Shown piece by piece: positions 24,205-33,914 of a stretch of DNA of 64,000 nt (position 1 is its first letter; each line of letters begins with the position of its first letter). Source of the stretch: Chamaea fasciata (lineage: Eukaryota > Chordata > Aves > Passeriformes > Sylviidae); NCBI GenBank assembly GCA_029207755.1, contig JARCOQ010000008.1:25223021-25287020 (forward strand), written 5' to 3'. Made by a program: the position numbers and the translations under genes. The notes beneath the pieces were generated by a model. It was not told where the DNA came from. It was given only the letters and a program-made list of their open reading frames with translations, and searched no databases.

Positions 24205-25180
24205 TGTTTCTCTCAAATGCTCAAACAGGTTCTTTGGGACTTCCCTTACTCTGGGACTTTCTGGAAATGGCTAAAGCTCTGTATGTCTGGCAGATACATT
24301 CCTTTGACCCCAGGAGAAACCAAATACTGCTGGAGGTGCTTGGCCCAGGCAGGAAATCTGAACTCCACAGATGTGGGTGCCCAGAGAGTGAAGAGATGGC
24401 ACTTTGATGGTCACAATAGGTTTGAGATAGTGACTGGGATGATGGTGGTGCTGCACTGCATGTGTGGGAGATGGGGACATGGTGGGACTGACTGGAGGAG
24501 ATGTGTGGCTCACAGGGCCTGTGAAACAGTGAATTTCTGCTTAGACTAAGCATAGTGCCGGCGAGATTTCTCCAGTGTTACCACAGGCATACAGTTTCTG
24601 TTCTCCAGTTGACCCACTTTAAATCAAGATTTAGGGAACGTTGTATGGGCTGTGCTGACGTATCAATTGCAAAATCCATGACTTTTAAGTGATGGGTTAA
24701 CAAGGAAAATTCAGGGTTAAGATTTTTCATCCTGTCTTTGAAGATTGCTAGAAAATTGGGAAAAACAGAAACTCAGCCAGAAGGTGTACAAATACTGTGG
24801 GGTTTGTTTGTTTCGGCTTGTGCAGTGCCTTTGTTTGGGGGTGTTTGTGTGTGTGCCCCCACACCCATTGTGTGTTAAGCCCAAAATTTACCGTTCTCTG
24901 GGGAATTAGACCACTGCTTTTGATTAACCAATATGACTATCTGTCATGAGACCAGCAAAGAAGCTATGGGCACCTGGCCAAATTCTCTCCTGGTATTGCT
25001 GAGATTTCTATGAAGTACATCCTGAAGATCTCATTTCACTATGATGAAGGCATATCATGGAATGAGTGTATTTTCAGCCTGTTTTACCTTGCTTTCACCG
25101 GTTGCTTTTTCAAATTCCATCCTATTTTTCCTCTTTCTCTCCTTTCACATAACTCTTAATAGTAAAAAAACCCAAGCCAG
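24205..25180. other. Non-coding stretch with opposed chance frames
   Basis: Two 110-codon frames on opposite strands cover nearly the same interval (24217-24549 plus, 24221-24553 minus). Such mirror frames arise when stop codons are absent from both strands by composition, here GT/GG-rich sequence. A short GT tract sits at 24845-24856. Confidence 0.55.
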
Positions 25181-25184
25181 CCCT

Positions 25185-25370
25185 GCTTGATGCAATTTGA
25201 GGCAAGACCAGCACATTTTATTAAGCACTGCAAAACACTTAGCAGCACGAGGGTTTTCATGTGTAATCAGATGCAGCAATTGGCTTGATTGCAATTGCTT
25301 CTGGGTCTGTTGCACAGAAGCACCTGATTAGATTTTAGCAGTGCTGCCAATTCCGGAGGAGCTTTCAGCC
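25185..25370. promoter_or_regulatory. Candidate conserved non-coding element
   Basis: Contains TTTTATTAAGCACTGC, CATGTGTAATCAGATGC, GCAATTGGCTTGATTGCAATTGC (two GCAATTG cores at 25276-25282 and 25291-25297, with an NFI-like TTGGC half-site between) and CCTGATTAGATTTTAGC. Repeat-free, with preserved CpG at CAGCACGAGG and TTCCGGAGG. Resembles an enhancer core. Confidence 0.35.
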
Positions 25371-26400
25371 TCAGACGTGAGCGAGCAGGCCTGGGGGAAA
25401 TCATCCACCTCGTCCTTAGTGCCACCACCTGGAGAAGGGAGAGAAACTGTTGGGTGGGAAAACCAGATGAATTTCCAGCGCCTCTGCCTGCCCAGTTTAA
25501 CACTGGGAATTGCTTCCTCGTTCTTCCTTCAATTTCCCTGTGGTTTTGGAGAACTTTGTGCCAGGCACCCCGTCCTTGACCACAGAGCACTGTGGATTGT
25601 TGTGTAGTGTCTCTGCTGTCACACCCACATGTGGAGAGGTGGATGAGCACTGCCAGACTGGGAGGGACCCTTTTCCTGACTCTGTCCCTTTGTGTGATGG
25701 GGAGCAGGCAGCAGTGCTCACCTGAATGGAGAAGCAAGCAGAGGTGGCATCTTGGTGGTGTCAAGGAGCAGTCAAGGCTGGAGAGAGCTGGGCAGCCTCA
25801 TGGCCAGGGCTGTGCTATCTTCTCCATCGACAGTCATAAAATGCAGGGGATGTTGCACATCTTCTCAGAGTCTCTTGATCTCAGTAGATCTAGTGCTCCT
25901 CAGCTCAGATGCGTGGTGAGCCCTTGAGAAGGTGTTGTGTTGTTCTCTGACGAGGTGGATCAGGCAGTGCTGCCCTGTGCAAGTGCCTGGGAGCGGGGCT
26001 GCGGCAGGAGTGTGCCCCCCTCCCAGGCGCTCTGGGGACTTCTGAGACACAGGGCCAGTGGTGGATGCAGTCATTTCAACTGGAGACTGGAAGAAGGTTT
26101 TGAAAAGGCATTTTTGGGCTGTGATAAAAATCAAATTTTTGTTGAATGCTCTTACTCTGGAAAATCCCAATTCTGAACTATCAGATTGATGAATAGTGAC
26201 ACCTATGATCTAAACAAATGTTGATGTTCTTGGCATTTTTGAAATGTCAGTGCAAAGCTAAAATCCTCTTATTTGACTCTTCTTGACTAAAAAAACAATT
26301 GATCAAGTTGAAGCAAAGTTTTCCTGTGAAAAATATTGCCTGTAATTAAAAGAAAAAAGACTCTTTTTTCATGAAGCAAGTACTTTATGAAAATAATTCA
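25371..26400. other. GC-richer non-coding stretch
   Basis: Slightly GC-rich, especially 25940-26060 (gggagcggggctgcggcagg). The longest open frame of the window lies here: 165 codons on the minus strand (25267-25764), crossed by frames of 74 to 111 codons on both strands. It is rich in Arg/Cys/Leu/Ser with no domain, and no splice signals suit its ends. CpGs are too few for an island. Confidence 0.5.
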
Positions 26401-26406
26401 GCCCAC

Positions 26407-26453
26407 TGTAGGGTGGTCAATTCAGTATTCTTCACATCACAAACCACCCTACA
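26407..26453. repeat. Inverted repeat with 11-base perfect arms
   Basis: TGTAGGGTGGT (26407-26417) and ACCACCCTACA (26443-26453) are perfect complements around a 25-base spacer. GC content of the arms is well above the surroundings. No flanking oligo-T suggests a pol III product, and no transposon family with this terminus was recognised. Confidence 0.8.
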
Positions 26454-26454
26454 T

Positions 26455-27635
26455 ACTATTTGAGGAGCACAACTTCAACATCAGACTTTTTATTGCACTG
26501 GTGGAGATATTTTTAAAAACCCAGATTTATACAGGTGAAATGCTCTGAAAATCACCCACCTTCTGGCTGTTACCAGCTGGATGTTCAGAAATGCCCTGTG
26601 GCTCTGGAAACTCTTGATGATTTCCAGCCACTGAGTCCCACTCTGGGAACTCATACCTACCGCTGCCAGTGAAACTGATGAAAATTTTGCCTGAAGAAAG
26701 TTTGCAGCATTGGACTTGCTCCAATTTGTTTTCCATCATGTATAACAAAATGCTTATTTACTTTTTTTCACTTTGCCCAGCCTGGACAATTAAACCTCTG
26801 AGTCATTTTGCTTTTATTTCGAGTCAGTTTTATTCCCTGGTTCACTGACTTGCCCAGAGTTTTATAACACTTACATACCAAAAGGGAAAAATGTCATTAA
26901 AACCCCTGAAGATGTTGAAATTCATATGCTTTAATTTACAGTGCTTCAGGGCTGTCCATTAATTTGATGAATTCCTTGAGTTCTCTGTATGTGTTTGTGT
27001 GTTCTTATTAGTATTTTTAGCAGCAATGGGATATATTAACAGTCATTCACCTCTGGAGAATAGAGCTGTGTGAAGTAGCAGATGCAGCTGAGCAACGTGG
27101 ACAGCCCTGAACCTGGGACAGCAGATGAGCCCTGGCTGAGATATGACGGCAGGAATCTTTGTGGGGAAATAGCTGCCCCCACATTTAGCACTGAGGGTCT
27201 GCCTAAGGCAGGTGAGACACACATCTTATTTATACCAACAGAAATAAGTGAGAATTAAAAGCTTTTATGGGCTGGGAGCACTTTTCTTATACTGCATTTA
27301 GCACTTGGTGATCAAAAGCATGGCAAAGGTTGATACTTTCCCCACCAACCTGGCTGCATCTAAGGATTCTGCCTCCTTCTTTCCATGGCTGGGACCACTT
27401 TTAGCACAAAGTTCTGTTACATTCAAACCGTTAGATTTTAAAGCTTTCAACCCGAGAAGAGTTTGCCAGAAACATGCATATAGATGGATGTAAGAACACA
27501 AGGATGGATTAGGTGCTTACAGCTTTAGAAAGCAAAAGCATTTCCAAACAGTTGCAATTTGTTGACTTCTAAGCATTTCCCATGGAGACTGAAGAGGTGC
27601 TTTGAAATTTTGCTGTATATATACTGTACAGCGCA
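26455..27635. other. Non-coding stretch, nothing recognised
   Basis: Frames do not exceed 73 codons. AT-rich segments alternate with ordinary sequence. No repeat signature, splice-bracketed segment or motif cluster stood out. Confidence 0.6.
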
Positions 27636-27639
27636 CATG

Positions 27640-27840
27640 ACCTTTTACTTTGTCTCCTTTCACAGGTGTTTAGGAAGTAGCTAAACTGTGAACTACTCCC
27701 GCCCGCAGTGTGAGACACTTAATTAACTGCAAGGGAACGACAAGAATGGCACAGGAGAGATGAGGGGCAGGTCTGCATTTTACTGATGGGATCGCAATTA
27801 GCAGCTTCAGCTGTCTGTAGGAAGAGAACTTGACAAATTG
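27640..27840. promoter_or_regulatory. Candidate conserved non-coding element, weaker
   Basis: Block with GACACTTAATTAACTGC, CGCAATTAGCAGCTTCAGC and several retained CpGs (CAGCGCAC, CTCCCGCCCGC, GGAACGACAAG, GGATCGCAATTAG). CACTTAA is NKX2-like. Without an alignment the call rests on motif density only. Confidence 0.28.
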
Positions 27841-27865
27841 GGATGTTTTCAGGGTTTGGCATTAG

Positions 27866-27912
27866 GAGGAAAAAAGCAAGAGAGAGGGAAAAAAAAAAAA
27901 GGAAGAAAAGGG
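27866..27912. repeat. Polypurine tract
   Basis: Nearly pure A/G on the plus strand (one C at 27877), including a run of twelve A. It is a low-complexity purine tract of the kind able to form triplex DNA; no function can be read from it. Confidence 0.85.
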
Positions 27913-28205
27913 TGAAGTCCAGGTCAAAGGTATAATAGAAGAGAACATAAAGCCAGCATTTCCCCTCTCGTTGTTATACAAGTCTTGTCTATGCCTGGCA
28001 GTCTGTGCTGCTCCACAACAGAAGTGACCCATATCACTTCTTTATTGTTTAAACAAAGGAAGTCGCCAATTAAAATATCTTGAGTTTATTTCAGTACTTT
28101 GCACTCTGGGAGCCTCATTGATTGGAAGGGAAGTCTGCTCTGCTGTGAAGCAATACATCCTTTCATGTACATCCTGCTTGTCCAGCTTTTGTTAGGAAAC
28201 GTGTC

Positions 28206-28595
28206 AAATCACAGATATCAGATGTATAGCAGAGACTCAATAGATCATCTAATCCTATCTCTCCACCCCAGAGGCTGTTCCAGGACGATGTTTTTCTACA
28301 TGGTTCATAAAACCCTTCTGCAAGAGTATCACACTTGCTTGAGCTACCTAGTTCCTAATTCTCCTGATATCTAACTTAAATCTCCATTGCTGCACTTTAC
28401 ACCCACTGTTTTTGCTCTGATGGGTTCAAGGGATATTATAGCACAGAGTTGGACAACTGTTGAGTGAACAGTGTCATTTTCAAAGCAGACCTAGTTCTAA
28501 AGTCAAAGCAAGAGGCTATCTCTCCCCGGGTGACAACTGTTAACTTATTTGAATACCATTACCAAATCTTCTCCCCTGTCCTCTAAGCAGTTTGG
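28206..28595 (-). mobile_element. CR1 LINE 3' region, about 390 bases
   Basis: Plus-strand reading gives the reverse complement of a CR1 3' region in the right order: aatcacagatatcagatg at the terminus, TAGATCATCTAATCC, CCTGATATCTAACTTAAATC, CATTGCTGCACTTTACACCC, then TTAACTTATTTGAATACC and CTTCTCCCCTGTCCTCT. The 3' end is near 28206 and the piece is 5'-truncated. Divergence is high, indicating an old insertion. Only the untranslated end and extreme ORF2 tail are represented, so no protein is encoded. Confidence 0.75.
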
Positions 28596-28599
28596 CATC

Positions 28600-31255
28600 C
28601 ACTGTTTGAATAGTCTTTGTAGGTCACATTTGTTAGTCTGTGTTTATTGGTCTTTTCTGTGTTATTAGTCATAGCTGTGTATCTGAGGGGTGTTGTCTCG
28701 GATATGTGCCTGCACCTGTAGACAGATAATTTTGAAGAGTCGATGAAGAAAACCAGAAGTCTTTCCTTGGCAAAATGATTCAGTAAAGTGAACTTAATTC
28801 TGCATGCTGGGAGTAGCAGACTGAGTTGTGCAACGTGAAATGCAATGAAACATTAAGGGCAATGGAGTCTATGCTTGGCTTTATCCATTTCAGCGGGCGC
28901 TGGTGAATGTAGGAGTCTCTCAAGTTTTTTTTCAGAGCAGGTTGGCCTACTTGTCTGTTTGGCATTGCTGTGACTTTGGCCACCAGTGTGATTTTGACCT
29001 GCCATCTCACCCAGCTCTTCTGCTTGGTGATAATGTGACTGAGGAAATAGACTGGGCAGGAAGGAGCTGGAGTTTTTTGCAGGATCATTGACAGGTTGCA
29101 CATTGGACCCTGGCTGTGAGCAACAGGGATCACCTTTACACATTGACTGACATGGTTGTTCAGATATCTTGATGGACAGGAGAACTGATCCATAGTAATC
29201 TGGCTGAACATAGCTCTGAAAACTCAAGACAAAGAAGTAAGGAAGTCAAACTGCAGTGCTAGTTTATTTATCCAGGAGTTGCCTTATCTGTAAGACCTGC
29301 CTTGCCCCAGCATGCAACTACTTCTAAAAGATAATATCATTTTTAACGTTTGCATGTTTGCAGTGTGGAGGAAATCCAGATATAGATCAGGCTCCATTGT
29401 GTCTAGTGCTGGAGAAGCAGAGAGAAGGGAATTCAGTGATTACAGACAAAGCACACAAAAAGGATAATAGAATGATCCATATGAACTTAATATAACAAAG
29501 ATATAAATCTTGCAAAGCAGTGAAAGCTACTTAATGTTTACATAGTTCTGGGGAGCTCCTGTGGCACAGGATTGTTGTTAGAAGGACTCAAGGAAGGAAG
29601 GTGAAGCAGCTGCCATAAATTTAGCAAATTGTAGTAGCTGCTGTATAAGAATTGTATTTGTTGCAGTTAAAACTTAGATTTTAAACAAGCTCAGACACAT
29701 GTTCACTTACAATGTCAGTAGTATGTGGGCTGGTATTGTCGTGTTTTATTGGACAGGTATTTTTATTTTACTTGTTATGTTATTAGAGAATGATCAGGAC
29801 AATGATATTCTACCTGTAGCCAGTTCTGTGTCTCCTAGAGCATATAGAACATTCCTGAAATGGCAACTAAGAAAATAAAGTTGATTAGCAGTTGGCTTTA
29901 ATCACTGCAGGGGGGTTCACATGCTGCCATTAGAATACGCTTGGACCCCTGCAAACCTAAAGAAGTTGAAAAATCACTAGTGTAGAATGAATAAGCGGGG
30001 AAGGGTTGAACTTCTTGTTTTCATTTTCCCCAGCAGATGTTTGGTTGTTGCGGCACCAGAGCACCGGGTGCTGGGAGAGGCGTTTATGGATGACCTGCTG
30101 TCCCATATCAGTGCCTCTGGGGGTGCCACCAAGCTGTGCTGGAGGCACAGCAGCTGGTGTGTCACCATGGGTTGCTTGCGTCTAATGGCTGTTATTTGCT
30201 GGACTGGTGGGAGTCACGATGGTCTTCTGCTCAGTCGCCACCTGGTCCCTGCCACACGCCACGGAGATTGATATAAATCAAACCCTTTCTGCAGTGGGGG
30301 CCTGAGAAAATAAATGGATGTTTTCCAGTACAAGAAAGGAAGTGTCAGAGATGTAGCCCTGACAGGCAGGCAGTGAGCTGGGGGATTGTTGTGCTTCTTG
30401 AGCTGAGTGCTGAAGGAAGTAATGAACACATGAGAACATCTCTGGGAGCATTGGGAGAGTAATCAAAGGCTAGAGCAAGACAAAGGACACATCTTCCCTT
30501 ATTGTTTATGTGAGCTTCAGGCTGAAATAACAGCTAGGGATGAGATGTACTCTGCCTCTGAAGATATGCAGGGCACATGTCACCCAAGAAAGTAGCTTGT
30601 AGTGAGCAACCATTTACAAGCTTCCAGGAGACAGGAGATCTTAAAGGTCAGAGAGTTCCTATCACATATCTCATTTTGAACTAGTGAACCTTGACAAGCA
30701 GGTGGATCAAATGGTATCCTTCATCCTTTTACCTGATGGTCTAGATTTGCTTCTTGTTTATTAAACATAGCCTCAAAGTGTGTCTGCATGGTTCGTCTTT
30801 TCGAGTTGGTCGCAAGGGTGAGAGAACAGAAAACCTACAGAGTATTGGATGTTCACACCCCTTGGCAAATTCGGGGCATATATGGCCCAGTACTAAGCAG
30901 GGCATCCAGAACCTTTGTCTTTGAATGAAAAATAAAAGTGAAAAGGGAGAATTCTCTATGGAGTGCATTTTCCAGGACTCTCATTGTTCTCTGTGATGAC
31001 TGCTGCCTGAAAACAGAATGAAAAGGTTGTCTCATCCCATCCCTGGCAGGAGCTTAGCCAGAATAGTCAGTGACTCTGTTATGGGTATTTCTACAAACAC
31101 TAACACAAGGGACAGGTGCAGATGATTCAACAGCAATCAGATCTACATTAATTTTTGTACACTCCATAAAAAACCCAGAACAAGACAACAAATAAAGAAG
31201 AAAAATGTAATTTCTATTTTGATAAACCTGGATTATTAAAGTTCCCCAATGTAAA
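28600..31255. other. Non-coding stretch, nothing recognised
   Basis: Minus-strand frames of 143 and 124 codons (28780-29211, 28853-29227) overlap in different phases and cancel each other as gene candidates. At 29987-30271 a plus-strand frame of 94 codons includes the string FMDDLL, discussed under rejected items. No repeat family recognised; composition is ordinary. Confidence 0.5.
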
Positions 31256-31261
31256 TCACTC

Positions 31262-31900
31262 ACGAAGCATTAATTTTTATGCCAGTCAAGGAAAATTAAG
31301 TGGCCTAATCATACTACCTGTTCACCACTTCAGGAACTGCAGCTTTTCCTGTGTTTGGTTGGAGGCTATTCCATTTGGCTGGATTCTTTTGACACTGCTT
31401 TGCCTGTGTGTGCAATTAAAAGACTTTTTTTTTTTTATTAACCAGTTTTTACATTACACTCAGTGGCCCCGTCACACAACTAAATGACCCGTTTAACAAG
31501 CATGATAAAATCCTCATTAGGGCCTATTATAGGATTTAGTGGAATCTTCCTGCTTCACTACAGCACAAGCCTAATCTAATTAACTCTGCCACTTAATTCT
31601 CTCCCTCCCTCTTCTTGCTGTTTATTGGGCTTTTTGTGGAAAACAGATCCAAGGAACACAATTAACGTAATTTATCCTGGAAAATCCCCAAACATTAGCA
31701 AGCTACAAATGTAATTGGAAAAGGCCTCACAGAGTTCATGCATACTAGGCAATTACTCCAAAACTACAGCACTGCATATTATCATGTTACTTCTTATTAT
31801 ACTTTCCCAAGATGAGCAAGGAGGTAATTCTAACAAGTGCATTCAAAGCCATAATTAAAGGTCATCTTTGGGCTTGAACAGCTTTCATGTTTAGTCGAGG
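31262..31900. promoter_or_regulatory. Strong candidate conserved non-coding element
   Basis: About 640 bases packed with homeodomain-type cores and no coding potential or CR1 signature. Cores include GCATTAATTTTTATGCC, CTAATCTAATTAACTC, CACAATTAACGTAATTTATCC, ATGTAATTGG, GGCAATTACTCC and CCATAATTAAAGG. Two NKX2-type sites face each other, TTAAGTGG (31296-31303) and CCACTTAA (31589-31596). CpGs survive in GGCCCCGTCACAC and GACCCGTTTAAC. A run of 12 T (near 31425-31436) is the only low-complexity interruption. Known developmental enhancers look like this; conservation was not tested and the target gene is unknown. Confidence 0.45.
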
Positions 31901-31904
31901 AAAA

Positions 31905-32270
31905 ATGTGTGCCTTCAGGAATGAAGCATTTTGCTAGGATGTGCAAAACGTAAAGGAACTGAATGTTGTGCTCTTGAGCTCATTGGCATAAATGACTCTG
32001 CTCTTCAGAACTGTAGATGTGGTTGTTGGGACTCGTAGTTAGATACCTGTGAGGTGAGGCTGCTGTCTGAATGAAAACTTCTGACACTTCTGTGTTAAAA
32101 TTGGTGTAAAGATGATTGGTATGGGAATATGGTCCAAGATGCAAGTGGGAGAGTGGTCAAGAGGTGGGTGATGGTGTAGAAACATACAGGTCTTGTATGG
32201 ATGTTCATTTTAGTCTAACTTCTAGTGCTTGTATGTTAGTAAAAATGAGAAAGACACCAAATTAGCCCCT
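31905..32270. other. Non-coding stretch, nothing recognised
   Basis: Ordinary single-copy sequence between the candidate element at 31.3-31.9 kb and the repeat remnants that follow. No open frame above 60 codons, no motif cluster. Confidence 0.6.
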
Positions 32271-32274
32271 CTTA

Positions 32275-32325
32275 CAGGGACAAAAGGAGATAGGCACAAA
32301 AGGTTGCCCAAGTCATCCCTTATTT
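32275..32325 (-). mobile_element. Possible MIR-like fragment, weak
   Basis: GGGACAAAAGGAGATAGGCAC and AAAAGGTTGCCCAAGTCATCC follow the order of the reverse complement of MIR-type SINEs (GAGGAAACTGAGGCACAGAGAGGTT, TTGCCCAAGGTCAC). Only about 50 bases match, so the call is tentative. Confidence 0.3.
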
Positions 32326-32636
32326 AGAGGGAGTTTATTTTATGGGTATTTGCAAATGAACCATCTGTGGACCTTGACTTCCTCCTCCTGGAAGAAATTA
32401 ACCAAATCCCTTGGCTACACTGAACAGCAGTCAAGTGTTACAAGCAAACAATTGAAGCATAGGATGAAGCAGAATTCAGTCCACGTCTCCTATCTTTCTC
32501 TGAAGTGACAGAGGGGAATTTTTTAGTCTTGTATGCATTTGGTCTCTTTTGAAGTTGTCAAATCAGGGCAAGCTGCCTTTTGGGCAATGTGCTCTCATGC
32601 CACTCCGAGTACTAGATGGAATTATCTCATTTGCAT

Positions 32637-32700
32637 TATGCAGGGAGTTGGACAAGATGACATGACATTCCCTTGGAATTTTCAATACTACATGATATTA
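32637..32700 (+). mobile_element. CR1 LINE 3' end
   Basis: GCAGGGAGTTGGACAAGATGAC followed by CATTCCCTTGGAATTTTCAA and CTACATGATATT matches the sense 3' terminus of avian CR1 (GGGGTTGGACTAGATGACC, GGTCCCTTCCAACC, CTATGATT). The 3' end is near 32700. Upstream sequence back to about 32500 may belong to the same copy but is too diverged to claim. Confidence 0.6.
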
Positions 32701-33504
32701 ATCTTATTGGCTTGGACCTTGGTTTTTGGAAGGTTGACTCCCAGAGAAGTTCAAAACTGATTTCCTTGAATATAGAAGGCTTTTGAAAAATTAGACATAG
32801 TTGCTACTGTTCCTCCTAGAAACCCCACTTTTGGCCTATCTTCTCTAGCACAGCTTCCTCTAAGAGTAAGAACTTGTAAGGATGCAACCTGAGGATAATC
32901 AGACACTGAAACTCTAGTTGAAAGGATTGGAAGCCAAGGCTGAGCTATATAACAGCCTCCTTACACAAGAGTAAGGGAGTTATTGTGTCTGAGCCAAATT
33001 CTTTAATGAATCAATGCATTTTGAATAATAATAATTTTCTGTGTGGTGAAGAAAACCCTTAATTAGTTTGCAATGATCTGAGAGGCATGGTGTGCCCACA
33101 CACAGCTGCTCTGTCATGTGTGGATCAAATCAACAAGAATGTCTCAAACATTTTTTAAAATTTTTTTTGGGGACCTGGTGTCTGAAAAATGGAATTAGCA
33201 GCAGGCAAGAGGCACTGCATATTGCCTAACTTTGTGGAATCTCTGCTGATGTGGAAAAGGATTGCTGCTATCAGTTCTCACAAACCATCATAGGACAGTG
33301 AGTGAGATTTCACAGTCTGGTACAGAAGAGGTTGATACCCTGGGACCAGGTCACAGGCACATCCCACTGCCTGGAGTTAAGCTCTGTCCTCCCCACTGAT
33401 CCTCCTCCTGAGCGTGGAGGCTGAGTTTGCCCTGTTTTGTAGGGATGCACCAGAGTCAGAGGAGGCATTTTGAAGCCAAAGAAAGACACAGCTTATGTGC
33501 CCAG

Positions 33505-33570
33505 CAGTAGGTAGGACTAGGTGACCTCCAGAGATCCCACCCCACCAACATTTCTGTGATCCTCTGTATT
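33505..33570 (+). mobile_element. CR1 LINE 3' end
   Basis: GTAGGACTAGGTGACCTCC, AGAGATCCCACCCCACCAAC and TTTCTGTGATCCTCTGTATT reproduce the sense-strand CR1 ending, including the degenerate terminal octamers (ATTCTGTG-like). Same orientation as the copy at 32.64-32.70 kb, 870 bases upstream. Truncated at the 5' side. Confidence 0.65.
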
Positions 33571-33639
33571 TTTTTGCTAAGTAGGCTCTGTAACAATAAA
33601 ATTGATGTGTCAATTTATTATCCTTGGAATGGGTTTAAA

Positions 33640-33912
33640 TAAGTTGAAAGAAAAAATGCTTTGATATTTAAAGCAGATAATGCACTCCATAAAAGCAGGG
33701 TTTTTTGTTTTTGACTTCCTGCTTTGTTTTGTTTTTCAGGTTACGTAAAATACTGGTATGAATTCACATTACAATGAGGTCACTGAAAATACGGTTGTGG
33801 TGGGCCAATAGAATATGATATCCTGAGGGCTTTTGTGAATTCATAATTGTTGTATTTACCTAATTAATTATGTTAATTAGGCTTTTAACAGATAAAAATA
33901 ATAGCCACCTTG
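33640..33912. promoter_or_regulatory. Candidate conserved non-coding element
   Basis: AT-rich block with a perfect inverted repeat of homeodomain cores: CCTAATTAA (33859-33867) and TTAATTAGG (33873-33881) around TTATG. It also holds TTACGTAAAATACTGG (PAR-bZIP-like TTACGTAA), GGGCCAATAG (CCAAT box) and GTGAATTCATAATTG. No protein frame. The paired TAATTA cores are the best-supported part. Confidence 0.38.
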
Positions 33913-33914
33913 AG

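Noticed and set aside
25267..25764. 165-codon minus-strand open frame, the longest in the window
   Set aside because: It overlaps frames on both strands, has no recognisable domain, and lies in GC-richer DNA where stops are rarer. Length is within chance expectation for 64 kb.
25940..26060. Possible CpG island
   Set aside because: GC content rises only for about 100 bases, CpG count is low, and no transcription-start features or conserved first exon adjoin it.
29987..30271. Plus-strand frame containing FMDDLL, recalling the reverse-transcriptase YMDD box
   Set aside because: Surrounding residues match no polymerase motif before or after the string, the frame is only 94 codons, and no LTR or other retroviral or LINE sequence adjoins it.
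33725..33760. TTTTGTTTTTCAG acceptor followed by an open VKYWYEFTLQ and GTATGA
   Set aside because: The bracketed segment would be only about 16 bases to the GTATGA, or would hit a stop within 11 codons. The peptide is too short to assign. The region is better explained as a motif-rich non-coding block.
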